A stretch of 64,000 nucleotides of DNA from Erwinia sp. E_sp_B01_1 (GCF_036865545.1 NZ_CP142208.1:3534001-3598000), one strand, 5' to 3'; counted from the first letter of the stretch, positions 43,401-54,831 are shown. The notes: generated by a model from the sequence alone, not told the origin. Numbers and translations: made by a program.

Positions 43401-44171
43401 TCAGCCGTAGCGCCCGGTAATATAATCCTCGGTACGACGCTGGCGCGGCGTTGTGAAAAGTTCGTCCGTTTCACCAAACTCCACCACGCTTCCCTGATGC
43501 ATAAAGGCCGTGAAGTCAGAGACACGCGCGGCCTGCTGCATGTTATGGGTGACGAGGATCAGCGTGAAGTGCTGCCGGAGCGTGCTCATCAGCTCTTCGA
43601 TGACCAGCGTGGAGATGGGGTCCAGCGCCGAGGTAGGTTCATCCAGCAGCAGTATCTCCGGCTCAATAGCGATCGCGCGGGCAATCACCAGCCGCTGCTG
43701 CTGACCGCTGGAGAGCGTCAGCGCGTTCTGCCAGAGGTTATCTTTGACTTCGCTCCACAGCGCAGCAGCACGCAGCGCCCGCTCTACCGCCTCATCCAGC
43801 ACCCGACGATCGCGCACGCCCTGCAGGCGCAGTCCATAAACCACATTTTCATAGATAGTTTTAGGAAACGGGTTCGGTCGCTGGAACACCATGCCAACTC
43901 TTCTGCGCAGCGCGGAGAGATCCTGACTGCCCGATAAAATCGACTGCTGGTTGATCCGGATATCGCCTTCGGTACGACAGCCGTCGATCAGCTCGTTCAT
44001 CCGGTTTAGGCTCCGCAGCAGCGTGGATTTGCCGCAGCCGGAGGGGCCAATCAGGGCGGTAATGCGATTTTTAGGAATGCGCAGGGCGATCTCATTCAAC
44101 GCCTGTTTTTCGCCATACCACAGCGAAAAATTTTCCAGCTCAAGCGTGGTTTCCAGCTCATCAGCCATCAC
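43401..44171 (-). CDS. pstB: Phosphate ABC transporter ATP-binding protein PstB
   Basis: A 256-residue ATPase. Walker [10 protein letters not shown] at about 42-50, signature LSSGQQQRL, Walker [15 protein letters not shown], and the PstB-typical [19 protein letters not shown] after the Q loop. It would power phosphate uptake with the PstA and PstC encoded upstream. MM at the start leaves two possible ATGs. It ends the unit pstC-pstA-pstB; there is no pstS or phoU. This is likely a second Pst set, since the usual enterobacterial pstSCAB-phoU operon is organised differently. Confidence 0.9.
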   Translation of the reverse strand: MMADELETTLELENFSLWYGEKQALNEIALRIPKNRITALIGPSGCGKSTLLRSLNRMNELIDGCRTEGDIRINQQSILSGSQDLSALRRRVGMVFQRPNPFPKTIYENVVYGLRLQGVRDRRVLDEAVERALRAAALWSEVKDNLWQNALTLSSGQQQRLVIARAIAIEPEILLLDEPTSALDPISTLVIEELMSTLRQHFTLILVTHNMQQAARVSDFTAFMHQGSVVEFGETDELFTTPRQRRTEDYITGRYG

Positions 44172-44187
44172 AATTTTTCTCTCACAA

Positions 44188-45834
44188 TCAGTTCATCAGC
44201 GCGCGATAGCGTTCACGCAGGCGGTGGCGTAAAGCCATTGCCAGCACATTCAGCGCCAGGATAATGGTCACCAGCAACAGGGCGGTGGCAAAGACCAGCG
44301 GGCGATCGGCCTGGGCATTGGGGCTCTGGAAAGCCAGATCGTAAATCTGGAAGCCAAGGTGCATAAATTTACGATCCAGGTGCAGATAAGGGAACACGGC
44401 ATCAATGGGCAACTCCGGCACCATCTTCACTACGCCAACCAGCATCAACGGCGCGGTTTCGCCTGCTGCCCGCGCTACTGCCAGAATCAGCCCGGTCAGC
44501 ATAGCCGGAACGGCCAGCGGCAGGGTCACATGCCACAGGGTTTCGGCTTGTGTCGCCCCCAGGGCCAGCGAACCCTGTCGCAGGGACGCAGGAATGCGTG
44601 ACAGCCCCTCTTCCGTGGCTACAATCACCACCGGCAGCGTCAGCAGGGCCAGCGTCAGGGAAGCCCAGAGCAGGCCTGGCGTGCCAAAGGTCGGTGCGGG
44701 CAGGGCATCGGCGAAAAGCACTTTATCGAGACTTCCGCCCACCAGCCAGACAAAAAAGCCGAGCCCGAACACGCCGTAAACAATTGAGGGTACACCGGCG
44801 AGATTAACCACGGCGATGCGGACCAGCCGGGTCATCAGGCTGTTTCCGGCATATTCATGCAGCCAGATTGCCGCAATAACGCCGAGCGGCATCACGACCA
44901 CCGACATCAACAGCACCATTAAAACGGTGCCAAATATTGCCGGGAAAACGCCCCCCTCGCCCAGGGTATCGCCCTGAGTACCGCTGACAAAATGCCACAC
45001 CTGCCAGCCAAATTGCAGCCATTTTTCACCGTAAGTCATGGCGTTAGGATACCAGGCCGAAAGGATCTGGTTCATCGGGATGCGGTGCTGTTGCCCCTGC
45101 GCATCACGCAGGATCAACACTGTACTGTTGCTTTCGCTGGTCAGTTCACCGAGCTGCTGCGCTTTCAGTGAGAACTGGCGCTGGAGTTCCGCGCTGTCGG
45201 CCTGATGGATGGACTGAGCCTGAGCGGTGTACCTGTTATCCTGCTGTAAACGGCGCTGCCGCTGGGCCAGCCTCTCCAGCTCGCTGTTGAGCTTCGCCAT
45301 ACTGACCCGGCGCAGGCTTTCTGCCTGGGACATATGCTGCTGAGACTGTTTTATCCGCTGTTGCAGAGTGCGCATCATATTGCGCGCCACCAGCGGCTGG
45401 CCGTTCTCCAGCAGTCCGTCAAACCAGCCGTAAGCCATGCCGCCCGTCCTGCGTTGCAGGGCAATCACCCCTGTTGGCGCCTCACTGGAGACGATCTGGC
45501 TGCTCAGAATGTTTTGAAAATCTGAAGCGGAGAAATCGCGGTTGCCGGTTTTAATCAGATAGCGCGTCACTTCCTCCGGCAGGTTGTCCGGTATTTTCCT
45601 TCCGCTTGCCTCAAGCTGCTGCCGTGAGACGGTTTGCGACTGGGCGACTTCCCCCAGTATCTGCGTGGTGCCCAGGGTTTGCTGAACGGTATACAAGGTG
45701 ACGGGCTGCGGCCAGAAGTAGCGTAATCCCTGCCAGGCGAGAAGAGCAATAAGCAGGATAAAGGCCAGCAGACTCACCGCCACCGCCCCACCGGTTAACC
45801 AGCGCCAGCGGTGGTTACTCATCACGGCACTCAT
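44188..45834 (-). CDS. pstA: Phosphate ABC transporter permease PstA, large form
   Basis: A 548-residue permease, almost twice the size of E. coli PstA (296). Residues 10-34 form the first membrane segment; a long periplasmic insert follows, including a predicted coiled coil around 160-250 ([21 protein letters not shown]). The C-terminal 260 residues are the BPD_transp_1 domain: [31 protein letters not shown] holds the coupling EAA-type loop. Its ATG overlaps the pstC stop by four bases. The insert may replace or modify contact with a phosphate-binding protein. Confidence 0.88.
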   Translation of the reverse strand: MSAVMSNHRWRWLTGGAVAVSLLAFILLIALLAWQGLRYFWPQPVTLYTVQQTLGTTQILGEVAQSQTVSRQQLEASGRKIPDNLPEEVTRYLIKTGNRDFSASDFQNILSSQIVSSEAPTGVIALQRRTGGMAYGWFDGLLENGQPLVARNMMRTLQQRIKQSQQHMSQAESLRRVSMAKLNSELERLAQRQRRLQQDNRYTAQAQSIHQADSAELQRQFSLKAQQLGELTSESNSTVLILRDAQGQQHRIPMNQILSAWYPNAMTYGEKWLQFGWQVWHFVSGTQGDTLGEGGVFPAIFGTVLMVLLMSVVVMPLGVIAAIWLHEYAGNSLMTRLVRIAVVNLAGVPSIVYGVFGLGFFVWLVGGSLDKVLFADALPAPTFGTPGLLWASLTLALLTLPVVIVATEEGLSRIPASLRQGSLALGATQAETLWHVTLPLAVPAMLTGLILAVARAAGETAPLMLVGVVKMVPELPIDAVFPYLHLDRKFMHLGFQIYDLAFQSPNAQADRPLVFATALLLVTIILALNVLAMALRHRLRERYRALMN

Positions 45835-47966
45835 GACTGCCCCTCCTGCTGACTGTAACGCTGGCGTAATCGCTGACGGATCAGTTCAGCAAAGGTGTTC
45901 ACAATCAGGGTGAAGACCAGCAGCACCAGCGCGCTCAGGAACAGAATACGGTAATGCCCGCTGCCCGCCGCCGCTTCCGGCATCTCAATCGCTACGTTGG
46001 CCGCCAGGCTTCGCACCCCCTGAAGCAGGCCGCCCTCTGTTACCGGAGTATTTCCCGTGGCCATCAACACAATCATGGTTTCCCCCAGTGCCCGACCAAA
46101 GCCGATCATCAGCGCGGCAAAAATGCCGGATGAGGCGCCAGGCACCACCACGCGGGTCAGCGTTTGCCACGGCGTGGCACCTAACGCCAGCGATCCCTGC
46201 CCCAGCGAGGCCGGCACGCTGAAAATGGCATCTTCTGCCAGGGTAAAGATCAGCGGCACCAGAGCAAAGCCCATTGCCACCCCGGCAATCAGTAAATTAC
46301 GCTGCTGATACCCCTCGCTGAAGCGTTCGGCCAGGCCTGTACCCAGCCGGTGTTCAATGACCGGCACCAGCCAGAGACAAAAGACCAGGGTCAGCAGCAG
46401 CAGCGGCAGCAACATCCAGATTTCACGCCCTTCGCCACACAGACGCTTGCGCCAGGCCGGGGGCAATTTCAGCGTCCCCCAACTGCATAACAGTAAAACG
46501 CCTGCCAGCATCAGCGGCAGTAAAAGCACGCCCAGTAAGCGGTCCGCCAGTTGCGGTGCCAGCCACAATCCGGCAATCAGGCCTATTACCACGCTGGGCA
46601 GCGCGCCCATCATTTCGATGGCCGGTTTCACCCAGCGCCGCAGACCCGGTGCCATAAACCAGGCCGTGTACATCGCCGCCGCCAGCGCCAGCGGAGTGGC
46701 AAACAGCATAGCCAGCCCGGCCGCTTTCAGCGTGCCTGCCACCATCGGCACCAGGCTGAATTTCCCCTGATACTCGTCGTTAGCCGAAGTGGACTGCCAG
46801 ACATAGTCCGGTGAGGGGTAGTGTTCATACCAGACTTTTTGCCAGAGATTGCGCCAGCTGATGTCGGGCCAGGGGTTATCGATCCTGAAGTGCATCCACT
46901 GCCCGTCGCTTTCCGTCACCAGACCATCCCCCTGAGGCGCAAAAGCTGCACTCCGGACGCCCGACGGGAGCTGATGGGTTAAAATTGCGCCCTGCTGTTT
47001 GCTGGCAAACAGCATCAGTTCACCTGAAGCGCTGAGGGTGGCGAACACGCGGCGATGAGCCTCAGCGATCAGCACTGCCTGCGCGCTTGCCCCGTCAAAC
47101 TGGCGGATATAGCGCAGATGCGGCCCGGATTCACTGGCGATATCAAACCACTGCGCAATCCCCTTATCATCTGCCACCAGCAGCGAACTGCCTCCGCTCA
47201 TCAGGGCGAGGCGGGTTGGCGCTGAGGTTAAGGTCTGCGTATCGCGCAGCACGGGGCCGGAGGCGGTGATGCGCCACACCCGAAGAATCGAACCCGACAC
47301 GCCGAAGAGCAGTTGCCCATCCGGCGAGAGTTGCAGCAAATTCACGTCCGGCATTTCCAGGGTAAAGGCTTCAGGCACGTTACCGGCCTGGTAATTCAGC
47401 AGGGTGATACCCCCGGGGCTGGCCTGAGCCACGAGCCAGTGCCGGTCATTCACCTGGGCAATGCTCATGACGGTGGCGGCATCATCACTGCCCGCCAGCG
47501 GCTTATCGCCCAGCGGGAATTTCCAGTCCGGCTCGCCTTCTGAGCCATTGAACCTGGGCTGAACCAGGGTGATCCCGCTGCTGCTGTGCAGCAGGATGCT
47601 GACGTTATCGGAGGTTGAGACGGCAGTGACCGGCTCTTTGGTCAGTGGGTAAGGCGCAGAAACCGGTTGAGCATTAAGCGGAATAAAGAAGCCTTTCCCC
47701 TGGTCGTCGATACGCCAGCCCCATTTTTGCTGTGCATCCATACCCAGTGCCACCGCGGGCTGAGAAGCGGGCAGTTCAATCATCTGGCCGCTGCGCAACG
47801 AGGGCGAGGAAAATAGCGGTACCACTACCCACAGCAACCAGACAAAAAGCAGCAGCATCACCAGCAGGATCGCCAGCCCGCAAACCCTGACCACACGGCG
47901 AGTCAGCCGGTCAATAAATTGACGGCGCCGGTCATTAAACTGGGCTGGGATGGGGGTTGAACTCAT
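45831..47966 (-). CDS. pstC: Phosphate ABC transporter permease PstC, large form with periplasmic propeller-like domain
   Basis: A 711-residue permease; E. coli PstC is about 319. The N-terminal membrane segment (ILLVMLLLFVWLLWVVVPLF, about 33-52) is followed by some 370 residues of periplasmic sequence with repeated short strands (LLQLSPDGQLLFGVSGS, LALMSGGSSLLVADDKGIAQW) that look like a beta propeller. The BPD_transp_1 domain with six membrane segments starts near 420; [25 protein letters not shown] is the coupling loop. First gene of pstC-pstA-pstB, divergent from ppk over 156 bases. The large periplasmic domain may sense or bind phosphate or polyphosphate; that is inference. Confidence 0.88.
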   Translation of the reverse strand: MSSTPIPAQFNDRRRQFIDRLTRRVVRVCGLAILLVMLLLFVWLLWVVVPLFSSPSLRSGQMIELPASQPAVALGMDAQQKWGWRIDDQGKGFFIPLNAQPVSAPYPLTKEPVTAVSTSDNVSILLHSSSGITLVQPRFNGSEGEPDWKFPLGDKPLAGSDDAATVMSIAQVNDRHWLVAQASPGGITLLNYQAGNVPEAFTLEMPDVNLLQLSPDGQLLFGVSGSILRVWRITASGPVLRDTQTLTSAPTRLALMSGGSSLLVADDKGIAQWFDIASESGPHLRYIRQFDGASAQAVLIAEAHRRVFATLSASGELMLFASKQQGAILTHQLPSGVRSAAFAPQGDGLVTESDGQWMHFRIDNPWPDISWRNLWQKVWYEHYPSPDYVWQSTSANDEYQGKFSLVPMVAGTLKAAGLAMLFATPLALAAAMYTAWFMAPGLRRWVKPAIEMMGALPSVVIGLIAGLWLAPQLADRLLGVLLLPLMLAGVLLLCSWGTLKLPPAWRKRLCGEGREIWMLLPLLLLTLVFCLWLVPVIEHRLGTGLAERFSEGYQQRNLLIAGVAMGFALVPLIFTLAEDAIFSVPASLGQGSLALGATPWQTLTRVVVPGASSGIFAALMIGFGRALGETMIVLMATGNTPVTEGGLLQGVRSLAANVAIEMPEAAAGSGHYRILFLSALVLLVFTLIVNTFAELIRQRLRQRYSQQEGQS

Positions 47967-48052
47967 GCTTTATCGGTTTTCCAGTGGCATTGAAGTCGCT
48001 ATGTTGCCCTTATGTGATTAATAAGACAATCAACAATGTCCGTTGGACTTTG

Positions 48053-48070
48053 CTGCCATACTCTCGCCAT
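48053..48070. promoter_or_regulatory. Possible Pho box between pstC and ppk
   Basis: CTGCCATA-CTCT-CGCCAT resembles the PhoB site (CTGTCATAAAACTGTCAT): about 12 of 18 positions agree and the two 7-base half-repeats are in register. It lies 53 bases before ppk and could serve both directions. The match is by eye. Confidence 0.35.
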
Positions 48071-48122
48071 AATGAGGTGAGACAATGGCCGGTCACAGGC
48101 AGGATCTTAAGACGGAGTAAAA

Positions 48123-50183
48123 ATGGGTCAGGAAAAGCTCTATATAGAGAAAGAACTAAGCTGGTTATCGTTCAACGAACGTGTCCTTCAGGAAGCGGCG
48201 GATAAGACCAATCCCCTGATTGAACGCATGCGTTTTCTGGGAATTTACTCTAATAATCTGGAAGAGTTCTATAAAGTACGCTTTGCCGACTTAAAACGCC
48301 GTATTCTGATCGGTGAAGAGCAAGGTTCGCCTTCCACCCCACGCCACCTTTTAAAAAAAATTCAGGCACGGGTATTAAAGGCAGATCAGGAGTTTGATGG
48401 TCTGTATAACGATTTGCTGTTGGAGATGGCGCGTAACCAGATTTTCCTGATTAACGAGCGTCAACTCTCCCCTAACCAGCAAAGCTGGCTTCGTCACTAT
48501 TTCAAACACCAGCTGCGCCAGCACATCACGCCGATTCTGGTGAACCACGACACCGACCTGATTGAATTCCTGAAGGATGATTACACCTACCTGGCGGTGG
48601 AGATTATTCGTGGCGCTCAAATCAGCTACGCCCTGCTGGAGATCCCCTCCGACAAGGTGCCGCGCTTTGTAAATCTGCCACCGGAAACGCCGCGCCGCCG
48701 CAAGCCGATGATCCTGCTGGACAATATCCTGCGTTACTGCCTGGGCGATATTTTCCGTGGCTTCTTTGATTACGATGCGCTGAATGCCTACTCGATGAAG
48801 ATGACCCGTGATGCAGAATATGATCTGGTCACGGAGATGGAATCCAGCCTGCTGGAACTGATGTCCTCCAGCCTTAAGCAGCGACTAACGGCTGAACCGG
48901 TGCGGTTTGTCTATCAACGCGACATGCCAGATGCGATGGTGGAGATGCTGGGTAAAAAGCTCAACATCACCAACTATGACTCCATCGTTCCCGGCGGGCG
49001 TTACCATAACTTTAAAGATTTTATTGGCTTCCCTAACGTCGGCAAGGCAAATCTGGTTAACAAACCGCTGCCGCAGCTACGTCACATCTGGTTTGACCGT
49101 TTCCGTAATGGGTTTGACGCCATCCGCAATCGTGATGTGCTGCTCTATTACCCTTATCACACCTTTGAGCATGTGCTTGAGTTACTGCGTCAGGCCTCGT
49201 TCGACCCGGCCGTACTGGCTATCAAAATCAATATTTATCGGGTGGCCAAAAACTCCCGCATCATTGATGCGATGATCCACGCCGCCTACAACGGTAAAAA
49301 AGTCACCGTGGTGGTGGAGTTGCAGGCACGCTTTGATGAAGCGGCGAACATTCACTGGGCCAAGCGGCTTACGGAAGCTGGCGTGCATGTTATTTTCTCT
49401 GCACCTGGACTCAAGATCCACGCCAAGCTGTTTTTGATCTCGCGCCGGGAAAACGGCGAGATTGCCAGGTATGCCCATATCGGCACCGGCAATTTCAACG
49501 AGAAAACCGCCCGTATCTATACCGATTATTCTCTCTTAACCGCTGATGCGCGCATTACTAATGAGGTGCGTCGGGTCTTTAACTTTATTGAAAACCCCTA
49601 TCGCCCGGTGAGCTTCGAACACCTGATGGTGTCACCGCAGAACTCCCGTCAGATGCTTTATCAGCTGATTGATAATGAGATCGCCAATGCGCAAAACGGC
49701 ATACCTGCCGGTATCACGCTTAAAATCAATAATCTGGTGGATAAGGGGCTGGTAGACAGGCTTTATACCGCCTCCAGCGTGGGCGTAAAGGTGAACCTGT
49801 TAGTACGCGGTATGTGTTCCCTGATCCCTAATCTTGAAGGGATCAGCGAAAATATTCGCGTCATCAGCATTGTTGACCGTTATCTTGAGCACGATCGCGT
49901 CTATATTTTTGATAACGGCGGCGATAAAAAAGTGTTCCTCTCATCCGCAGACTGGATGACCCGTAATATTGATTATCGTATCGAGGTTGCCGTCTCCATT
50001 CTTGACCCTATTCTGAAACAGCGGGTGCTGGATATTATTGGCATCCTGTTCAGTGATACGCTTAAGGCGCGCTTCGTAGACAAAGAGCTCAGTAACCGGT
50101 ATGTTCCGCGCGGCAATCGCCGCAAAGTGCGCGCCCAACTGTCTATCTACGATTACATTAAATCTCTGGAACAACCTGACTAA
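48123..50183 (+). CDS. ppk: Polyphosphate kinase Ppk1
   Basis: A 686-residue enzyme that reversibly transfers the ATP gamma-phosphate to polyphosphate. Family parts in order: N domain ([15 protein letters not shown]), head domain, and two phospholipase D-like catalytic domains. The autophosphorylated His433 is in [12 protein letters not shown] (His435 in E. coli), and the second catalytic His is in [16 protein letters not shown] stands seven bases before the ATG. The ppx gene follows six bases after the stop. Confidence 0.97.
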   Translation: MGQEKLYIEKELSWLSFNERVLQEAADKTNPLIERMRFLGIYSNNLEEFYKVRFADLKRRILIGEEQGSPSTPRHLLKKIQARVLKADQEFDGLYNDLLLEMARNQIFLINERQLSPNQQSWLRHYFKHQLRQHITPILVNHDTDLIEFLKDDYTYLAVEIIRGAQISYALLEIPSDKVPRFVNLPPETPRRRKPMILLDNILRYCLGDIFRGFFDYDALNAYSMKMTRDAEYDLVTEMESSLLELMSSSLKQRLTAEPVRFVYQRDMPDAMVEMLGKKLNITNYDSIVPGGRYHNFKDFIGFPNVGKANLVNKPLPQLRHIWFDRFRNGFDAIRNRDVLLYYPYHTFEHVLELLRQASFDPAVLAIKINIYRVAKNSRIIDAMIHAAYNGKKVTVVVELQARFDEAANIHWAKRLTEAGVHVIFSAPGLKIHAKLFLISRRENGEIARYAHIGTGNFNEKTARIYTDYSLLTADARITNEVRRVFNFIENPYRPVSFEHLMVSPQNSRQMLYQLIDNEIANAQNGIPAGITLKINNLVDKGLVDRLYTASSVGVKVNLLVRGMCSLIPNLEGISENIRVISIVDRYLEHDRVYIFDNGGDKKVFLSSADWMTRNIDYRIEVAVSILDPILKQRVLDIIGILFSDTLKARFVDKELSNRYVPRGNRRKVRAQLSIYDYIKSLEQPD

Positions 50184-50189
50184 CTCACT

Positions 50190-51722
50190 ATGCCAATTTC
50201 CCATAAAAATACGCCCAAACCGCAGGAGTTTGCTGCCATTGACCTGGGCTCAAACAGTTTTCATATGGTGATTGCCCGCGTGGTGGATGGCGCCATGCAG
50301 GTGCTCGGCAGGTTGAAACAGCGCGTCCATCTTGCTGACGGTCTGGATCACAATAATGTGCTGGGTGAAGACGCCATTCAACGGGGACTGGGTTGTCTGG
50401 CGCTGTTTGCAGAACGCCTGCAGGGCTTCAGCCCCGCCAACGTCACCATTGTGGGGACTCACACCCTACGCGAAGCAGTGAATGCGGAAGATTTTCTGCG
50501 CCGGGCTGCTGATGTCATCCCCTACCCTATCGAAGTGATTTCGGGCAACGAAGAAGCCCGTCTGATTTTTATGGGCGTGGAGCACACGCAGCCTGAAAAA
50601 GGCCGCAAGCTGGTGATCGACATTGGCGGCGGCTCAACAGAGATGGTGATCGGCGAGGATTTCGAGCCAAAGCTGGTAGAGAGCCGCCGCATGGGCTGCG
50701 TCAGCTTTGCCAATCTCTACTTCCCTGGCCGCATCATCAGCAAAGAGAATTTCCGTCGTGCCCGCCTGGCGGCCGCGCAAAAGCTGGAAACCATGGCCTG
50801 GCAATATCGGCTGACCGGCTGGCAGTATGCCCTCGGGGCTTCAGGCAGTATCAAAGCCGCCTGTGAAGTGCTGCTGGCGATGGGCGAGAAGGAGAAGCTG
50901 ATCACCCCGGAGCGTCTGGAGATGCTTTATGACGAGGTGATCAAACATAAATCTTTTGATGCCCTGAGCCTGCCTGGTCTCTCTGAAGAGCGCAAAGCGG
51001 TATTTGTGCCGGGGCTGGCTATCCTGTGTGGGGTCTTTGATGCGCTGGCTATCCGTGAACTGCGTCTCTCTGACGGTGCGCTGCGTGAGGGCGTGCTGTA
51101 TGAGATGGAAGGCCGGTTCCGCCATCAGGATATCCGCAGCCGCACAGCGCAAAGCCTGGCCAATCACTATGCCATCGACAGCGATCAGGCCCGCCGCGTG
51201 CTGGAGACCACAGAGCAGCTTTACCTGCAATGGCGCGATCAGAATCCCAAGCTGACCAATCCTCAGCTTTCAGCGATGTTGAAATGGGCGGCGATGCTGC
51301 ACGAAGTGGGGCTGACCATTAACCACAGCGGCATGCAGCGGCACTCCTCTTATATCCTGCAAAACACCAATTTGCCGGGGTTTAATCAGGATCAACAAAC
51401 GCTGCTGGCCACGCTGGTACGCTTCCACCGCAAAGCCGTAAAAGTAGATGACCTGCCGCGCCTGACGCTGTTTAAGAAGAAACAATTCCTGCCCTTAGTG
51501 TTCCTGTTGCGCCTTGCCGCACTGCTGAATAATCAGCGCCAGGCCACTAACATGCCTGATTTGCTCAAGCTTGAAACCGATGATGGCCACTGGACGCTGA
51601 CTTTCCCGGTTGATTATTTCAGCCAGAACACCCTGGTCCAGCTCGATTTGGAACGTGAGCAAAGCTACTGGAAAGAGGTGACTGGCTGGCAGCTCAACAT
51701 TCAGGAAGAAACCAGGCAATGA
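50190..51722 (+). CDS. ppx: Exopolyphosphatase Ppx
   Basis: A 510-residue exopolyphosphatase/guanosine pentaphosphatase of the ASKHA superfamily. It matches E. coli Ppx (513): [17 protein letters not shown], the catalytic-Glu region [10 protein letters not shown], and [13 protein letters not shown], followed by the HD-like third domain ([20 protein letters not shown]). It removes terminal phosphates from polyphosphate and pppGpp. It lies six bases behind ppk with no ribosome site of its own, so it depends on coupling. It overlaps the next gene by four bases. Confidence 0.97.
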   Translation: MPISHKNTPKPQEFAAIDLGSNSFHMVIARVVDGAMQVLGRLKQRVHLADGLDHNNVLGEDAIQRGLGCLALFAERLQGFSPANVTIVGTHTLREAVNAEDFLRRAADVIPYPIEVISGNEEARLIFMGVEHTQPEKGRKLVIDIGGGSTEMVIGEDFEPKLVESRRMGCVSFANLYFPGRIISKENFRRARLAAAQKLETMAWQYRLTGWQYALGASGSIKAACEVLLAMGEKEKLITPERLEMLYDEVIKHKSFDALSLPGLSEERKAVFVPGLAILCGVFDALAIRELRLSDGALREGVLYEMEGRFRHQDIRSRTAQSLANHYAIDSDQARRVLETTEQLYLQWRDQNPKLTNPQLSAMLKWAAMLHEVGLTINHSGMQRHSSYILQNTNLPGFNQDQQTLLATLVRFHRKAVKVDDLPRLTLFKKKQFLPLVFLLRLAALLNNQRQATNMPDLLKLETDDGHWTLTFPVDYFSQNTLVQLDLEREQSYWKEVTGWQLNIQEETRQ

Positions 51723-52324
51723 TTATCAGACCCGACAATTTTTACACTGAAAAATACCAGCTTTCCGCCACCCATTCTGAGGTGGTGGAAGCTGCAAAGC
51801 TGATCGCACCCGGCCGGGCGTTGGACGTGGGGTGCGGCAATGGCAGGAACTCGCTGTTTCTGAATCTGAAAGGGTTTGAGGTCACAGGCTGGGATAACAA
51901 TCCCGCCAGCCTGGCCCGGCTCAACCAGATTATCTCCGACGAGGGACTGAAAGGGATCGAAACGGCGGAGAAAGATCTCAACGATCTGCGCTTCAACGGT
52001 GCCTGGGATTTCGTGCTGTCGACCGTAGTGATGATGTTTCTGCAGCCGGAAACCATTCCGCAACTGATTGCCGATATGCAGGCCAGTACGGTTAAAGGCG
52101 GTTATAACCTGATTGTCGCGGCTATGGATACGGAAGATTATCCCTGTGACCAGGGGTTCCCTTTTGCCTTTAAGTCAGGCGAGCTCAGCGATTACTACCG
52201 TAAATGGCATATTCTGAAATACAACGAGCATGTTGGTCAGCTACACCGTACCGACGAGCAGGGAAATCGTATCTCTCTGCGCTTCGCCACCCTGCTGGCG
52301 CAGAAAGAGATCACTAAGGATTAG
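51719..52324 (+). CDS. tehB: Tellurite-resistance SAM methyltransferase TehB
   Basis: A 201-residue methyltransferase that reads along E. coli TehB (197): [18 protein letters not shown] motif I in [15 protein letters not shown], the TVVMMFL motif, and [17 protein letters not shown] with the conserved Cys. TehB methylates tellurite with SAM and so detoxifies it. In E. coli it forms tehAB elsewhere; here no tehA is present and the ATG overlaps the ppx stop (ATGA), so it has joined the ppk-ppx operon. Confidence 0.92.
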   Translation: MIIRPDNFYTEKYQLSATHSEVVEAAKLIAPGRALDVGCGNGRNSLFLNLKGFEVTGWDNNPASLARLNQIISDEGLKGIETAEKDLNDLRFNGAWDFVLSTVVMMFLQPETIPQLIADMQASTVKGGYNLIVAAMDTEDYPCDQGFPFAFKSGELSDYYRKWHILKYNEHVGQLHRTDEQGNRISLRFATLLAQKEITKD

Positions 52325-52329
52325 CATGA

Positions 52330-54543
52330 TTAAGGCTGTCCCCTGGCCTTAATCAGATGCTCAAGCGGCTGAGCGGCCCCGCTCAGCTCGCCCTGAAGAT
52401 AGTCCACGCCTGACAGGCGCAGCGCCTCCTCAACCTCAACAGAATCCACACCGCAGGCTACCACCCGCATCCGCTTACTGCTGGCCAGCGCACAGACCGC
52501 CGCAACAATCTGATAATCCAGGCTGGAATGCAGCATCTTATCGATATACCGGCGATCGATCTTCAACATATCGCCATGCAGCTTGTCCAGCCGGGCGTAG
52601 CTGGCGAACTCACTGCCGAAATCAGTGATCGTTACCCTGCAACCCAGCTGAAGAAGCTGCAGGATGGAACGATTTCCCCAACTGGAGTGACCAATCGCGG
52701 GCGAATCCGGCACCTGAACGATCAGTTGCCAGGTTTCGAGATCGTACAGGGCCAGGCAGGCTGCAATTTCATCAGCCAGCTTCGGGCGACAAAGGCTGGA
52801 GTTACATAACGTCAGCGCAAACCGGCTACCGGGTAAATGCTGACTGACAAACTCCAGCGTCTTCTCAATCATCCAGCGATCCACTTCCCAGGTTAACCCC
52901 AGCTCTTCCAGCCTCTCTTCCGGCAGCGGTTCACCTGTACCCTCATGCATCTTCAGCTGAATTTCAAAGTAATCGTCGCCCCTGACCCCTTTCACCCGCT
53001 GTACCCAAAGCGGATAGCCCTGCTCACGCAGTGTGGCTCTGATTTCATTCAGCATGGCAACCTTCTCCGCCACCCGGCGCTGAACGGGCAGGCTGTGGTT
53101 CTTTTGCGAATTGACTGTCAGACCCGTCTTTAGCGACCGATCGGCCATGGCGCTCATCTCGCCAAGCAATTCATACAGATGGGTGACCGGCCGCCGCACG
53201 CTACAGTAACTCAGCCCAATGCCCGGATGGAGGGGAAGCCCGTCCCAGTGAAGATGGTAATCTTTTAGCCTGGCGGCTATGTTTTCAATTCTGGCCTGAT
53301 GTCCCACGTAGTTGAGCCTGATAGCCAGATCAAAGCCCGGCAGCTGATAGACCTCTTCCCCCGGTTCGAGATCCGGCACCAGATGCAGCGCAAGACTGCG
53401 CTTGTACTGGATACGCAGGCGTAAGCCATAGATCCGGCTGAGACGATCCAGATCCGGAATGCTCAGGAAGCAGAGGATCGTCAACGGCGTTTCACTCAGA
53501 TCCGCACTCAGGGCGCGCAGATTAGGCAGATGAAAAACAGGATCGCTAAGCGCTGCCAGTTTCGCCTTGAACAGCGTTCGCCGCTGGCGGGTACTGATCG
53601 CCGCCATCATCAGAATGGTCAGGCTGAACACCAGCAGGTTTGCCGATATGATGGCCAGATGGTGAGGCTCGATACCGGGGCTCAGAAAGCGATCGCGAAG
53701 CTGATAAAGCAGGATCAGCAGCAGAGCCCAGAAAAAAGAGGTAAAAAGATGGCCAAAGCGCATCGCCGACCAGAGCATCAGGGGCAACATCAGCGGCATA
53801 CCGTAGTCACTGACCAGCAGACTTTCTTTATCTTTATGGGAAATCGTCAGCACGACCAACAACGTAATCAGCAATACTGACCAGACCATCAGCTCATATC
53901 CGCTTACCGCCGCCGCCTGCTTTTTCATTCTGCTCCAGACTACTCTGGCAAAACGGGGTTTACGCATGCAGCGGATGGCGTAGTAAAAGACCTGAATCAT
54001 GGTGACGCAGGACAGAAACAGCGACTGAAAATTCAGCAGTGTGTTGAGGGTAAAAAGCCCGGAGGGAAATACGGTTCCCTCACTGGCAATTATCCCGGAC
54101 CAGGCGACCAGCTGCATGATCAAAATGAAGATTGTTGAGGTCAGAAAAGCCAGCCATAACAGGCGAACCTGCATCAGGCTCAGCCCACCGTAGTTGGCCC
54201 GCCAGCGCTTCCCGGCATGCACTTTGTACCCTTTCCACCCGAGTGACACTGCAAGCAGGGTCGCACTGATAATCACCACCGCCTGAAAATGATCGTATCG
54301 CGGGAAATAGTACAGACACAGCACCAGAAAAATACCGGGTATTGCCAGCCAGTCAAACACCAGCAGCATGCCAATATACATCGCCAGCGGCAGATAGATC
54401 AGATAGACGTATCCCTCTTCTCTTAACAGACGGACAGATAATTCAGTAGCAAGAGGCATCAGCAGAAAGGGCAATATAACCGGCAATACCAGCGCACTGA
54501 AGGGGCTTTGGCGAAAGCGGGCAAAGCAGGTTATGAGTCTCAT
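52330..54543 (-). CDS. yfgF: Cyclic di-GMP phosphodiesterase-type protein YfgF/PdeF
   Basis: A 737-residue membrane protein in the place of E. coli yfgF (747). The N-terminal half is a MASE1-like sensor of about eight hydrophobic segments (10-310). A degenerate GGDEF domain follows (320-480; the signature position reads PGFDLAIRL) and then an EAL domain (about 500-737). EAL landmarks are divergent: FEIQLK instead of the EAL/EVL consensus, ITDFGSEF instead of DDFGTGY; but LCNSSLC (strand holding Asn), KIDRRYID and YLQGELSG are kept. E. coli YfgF is an active phosphodiesterase despite divergent motifs. The start codon lacks a clear ribosome site. Confidence 0.88.
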   Translation of the reverse strand: MRLITCFARFRQSPFSALVLPVILPFLLMPLATELSVRLLREEGYVYLIYLPLAMYIGMLLVFDWLAIPGIFLVLCLYYFPRYDHFQAVVIISATLLAVSLGWKGYKVHAGKRWRANYGGLSLMQVRLLWLAFLTSTIFILIMQLVAWSGIIASEGTVFPSGLFTLNTLLNFQSLFLSCVTMIQVFYYAIRCMRKPRFARVVWSRMKKQAAAVSGYELMVWSVLLITLLVVLTISHKDKESLLVSDYGMPLMLPLMLWSAMRFGHLFTSFFWALLLILLYQLRDRFLSPGIEPHHLAIISANLLVFSLTILMMAAISTRQRRTLFKAKLAALSDPVFHLPNLRALSADLSETPLTILCFLSIPDLDRLSRIYGLRLRIQYKRSLALHLVPDLEPGEEVYQLPGFDLAIRLNYVGHQARIENIAARLKDYHLHWDGLPLHPGIGLSYCSVRRPVTHLYELLGEMSAMADRSLKTGLTVNSQKNHSLPVQRRVAEKVAMLNEIRATLREQGYPLWVQRVKGVRGDDYFEIQLKMHEGTGEPLPEERLEELGLTWEVDRWMIEKTLEFVSQHLPGSRFALTLCNSSLCRPKLADEIAACLALYDLETWQLIVQVPDSPAIGHSSWGNRSILQLLQLGCRVTITDFGSEFASYARLDKLHGDMLKIDRRYIDKMLHSSLDYQIVAAVCALASSKRMRVVACGVDSVEVEEALRLSGVDYLQGELSGAAQPLEHLIKARGQP

Positions 54544-54831
54544 GAGGCTTAATCGTTTTGCAGTGGCTGTGAGCTGCTGCTTCAGGCACTGCCCGATGCA
54601 GAGGGGAAATTCACGCCATAGTATGCATAACTGTTTTTGATGGTTTGATATGCATCAACTTCATTCAAATTTACGGTATTGATTAAAAATCATTTCCCGC
54701 CATTAAATCAAAACTCCCGATAACCGTATTTCCGGGCAAAGACAGGTTCACAGAGTACAGGCATTGACCTGCTAACCTTGCTGTGTCTAAAATTGCACCA
54801 TCGCCTTCGGGCTTACCTCAGGATACTCTGC

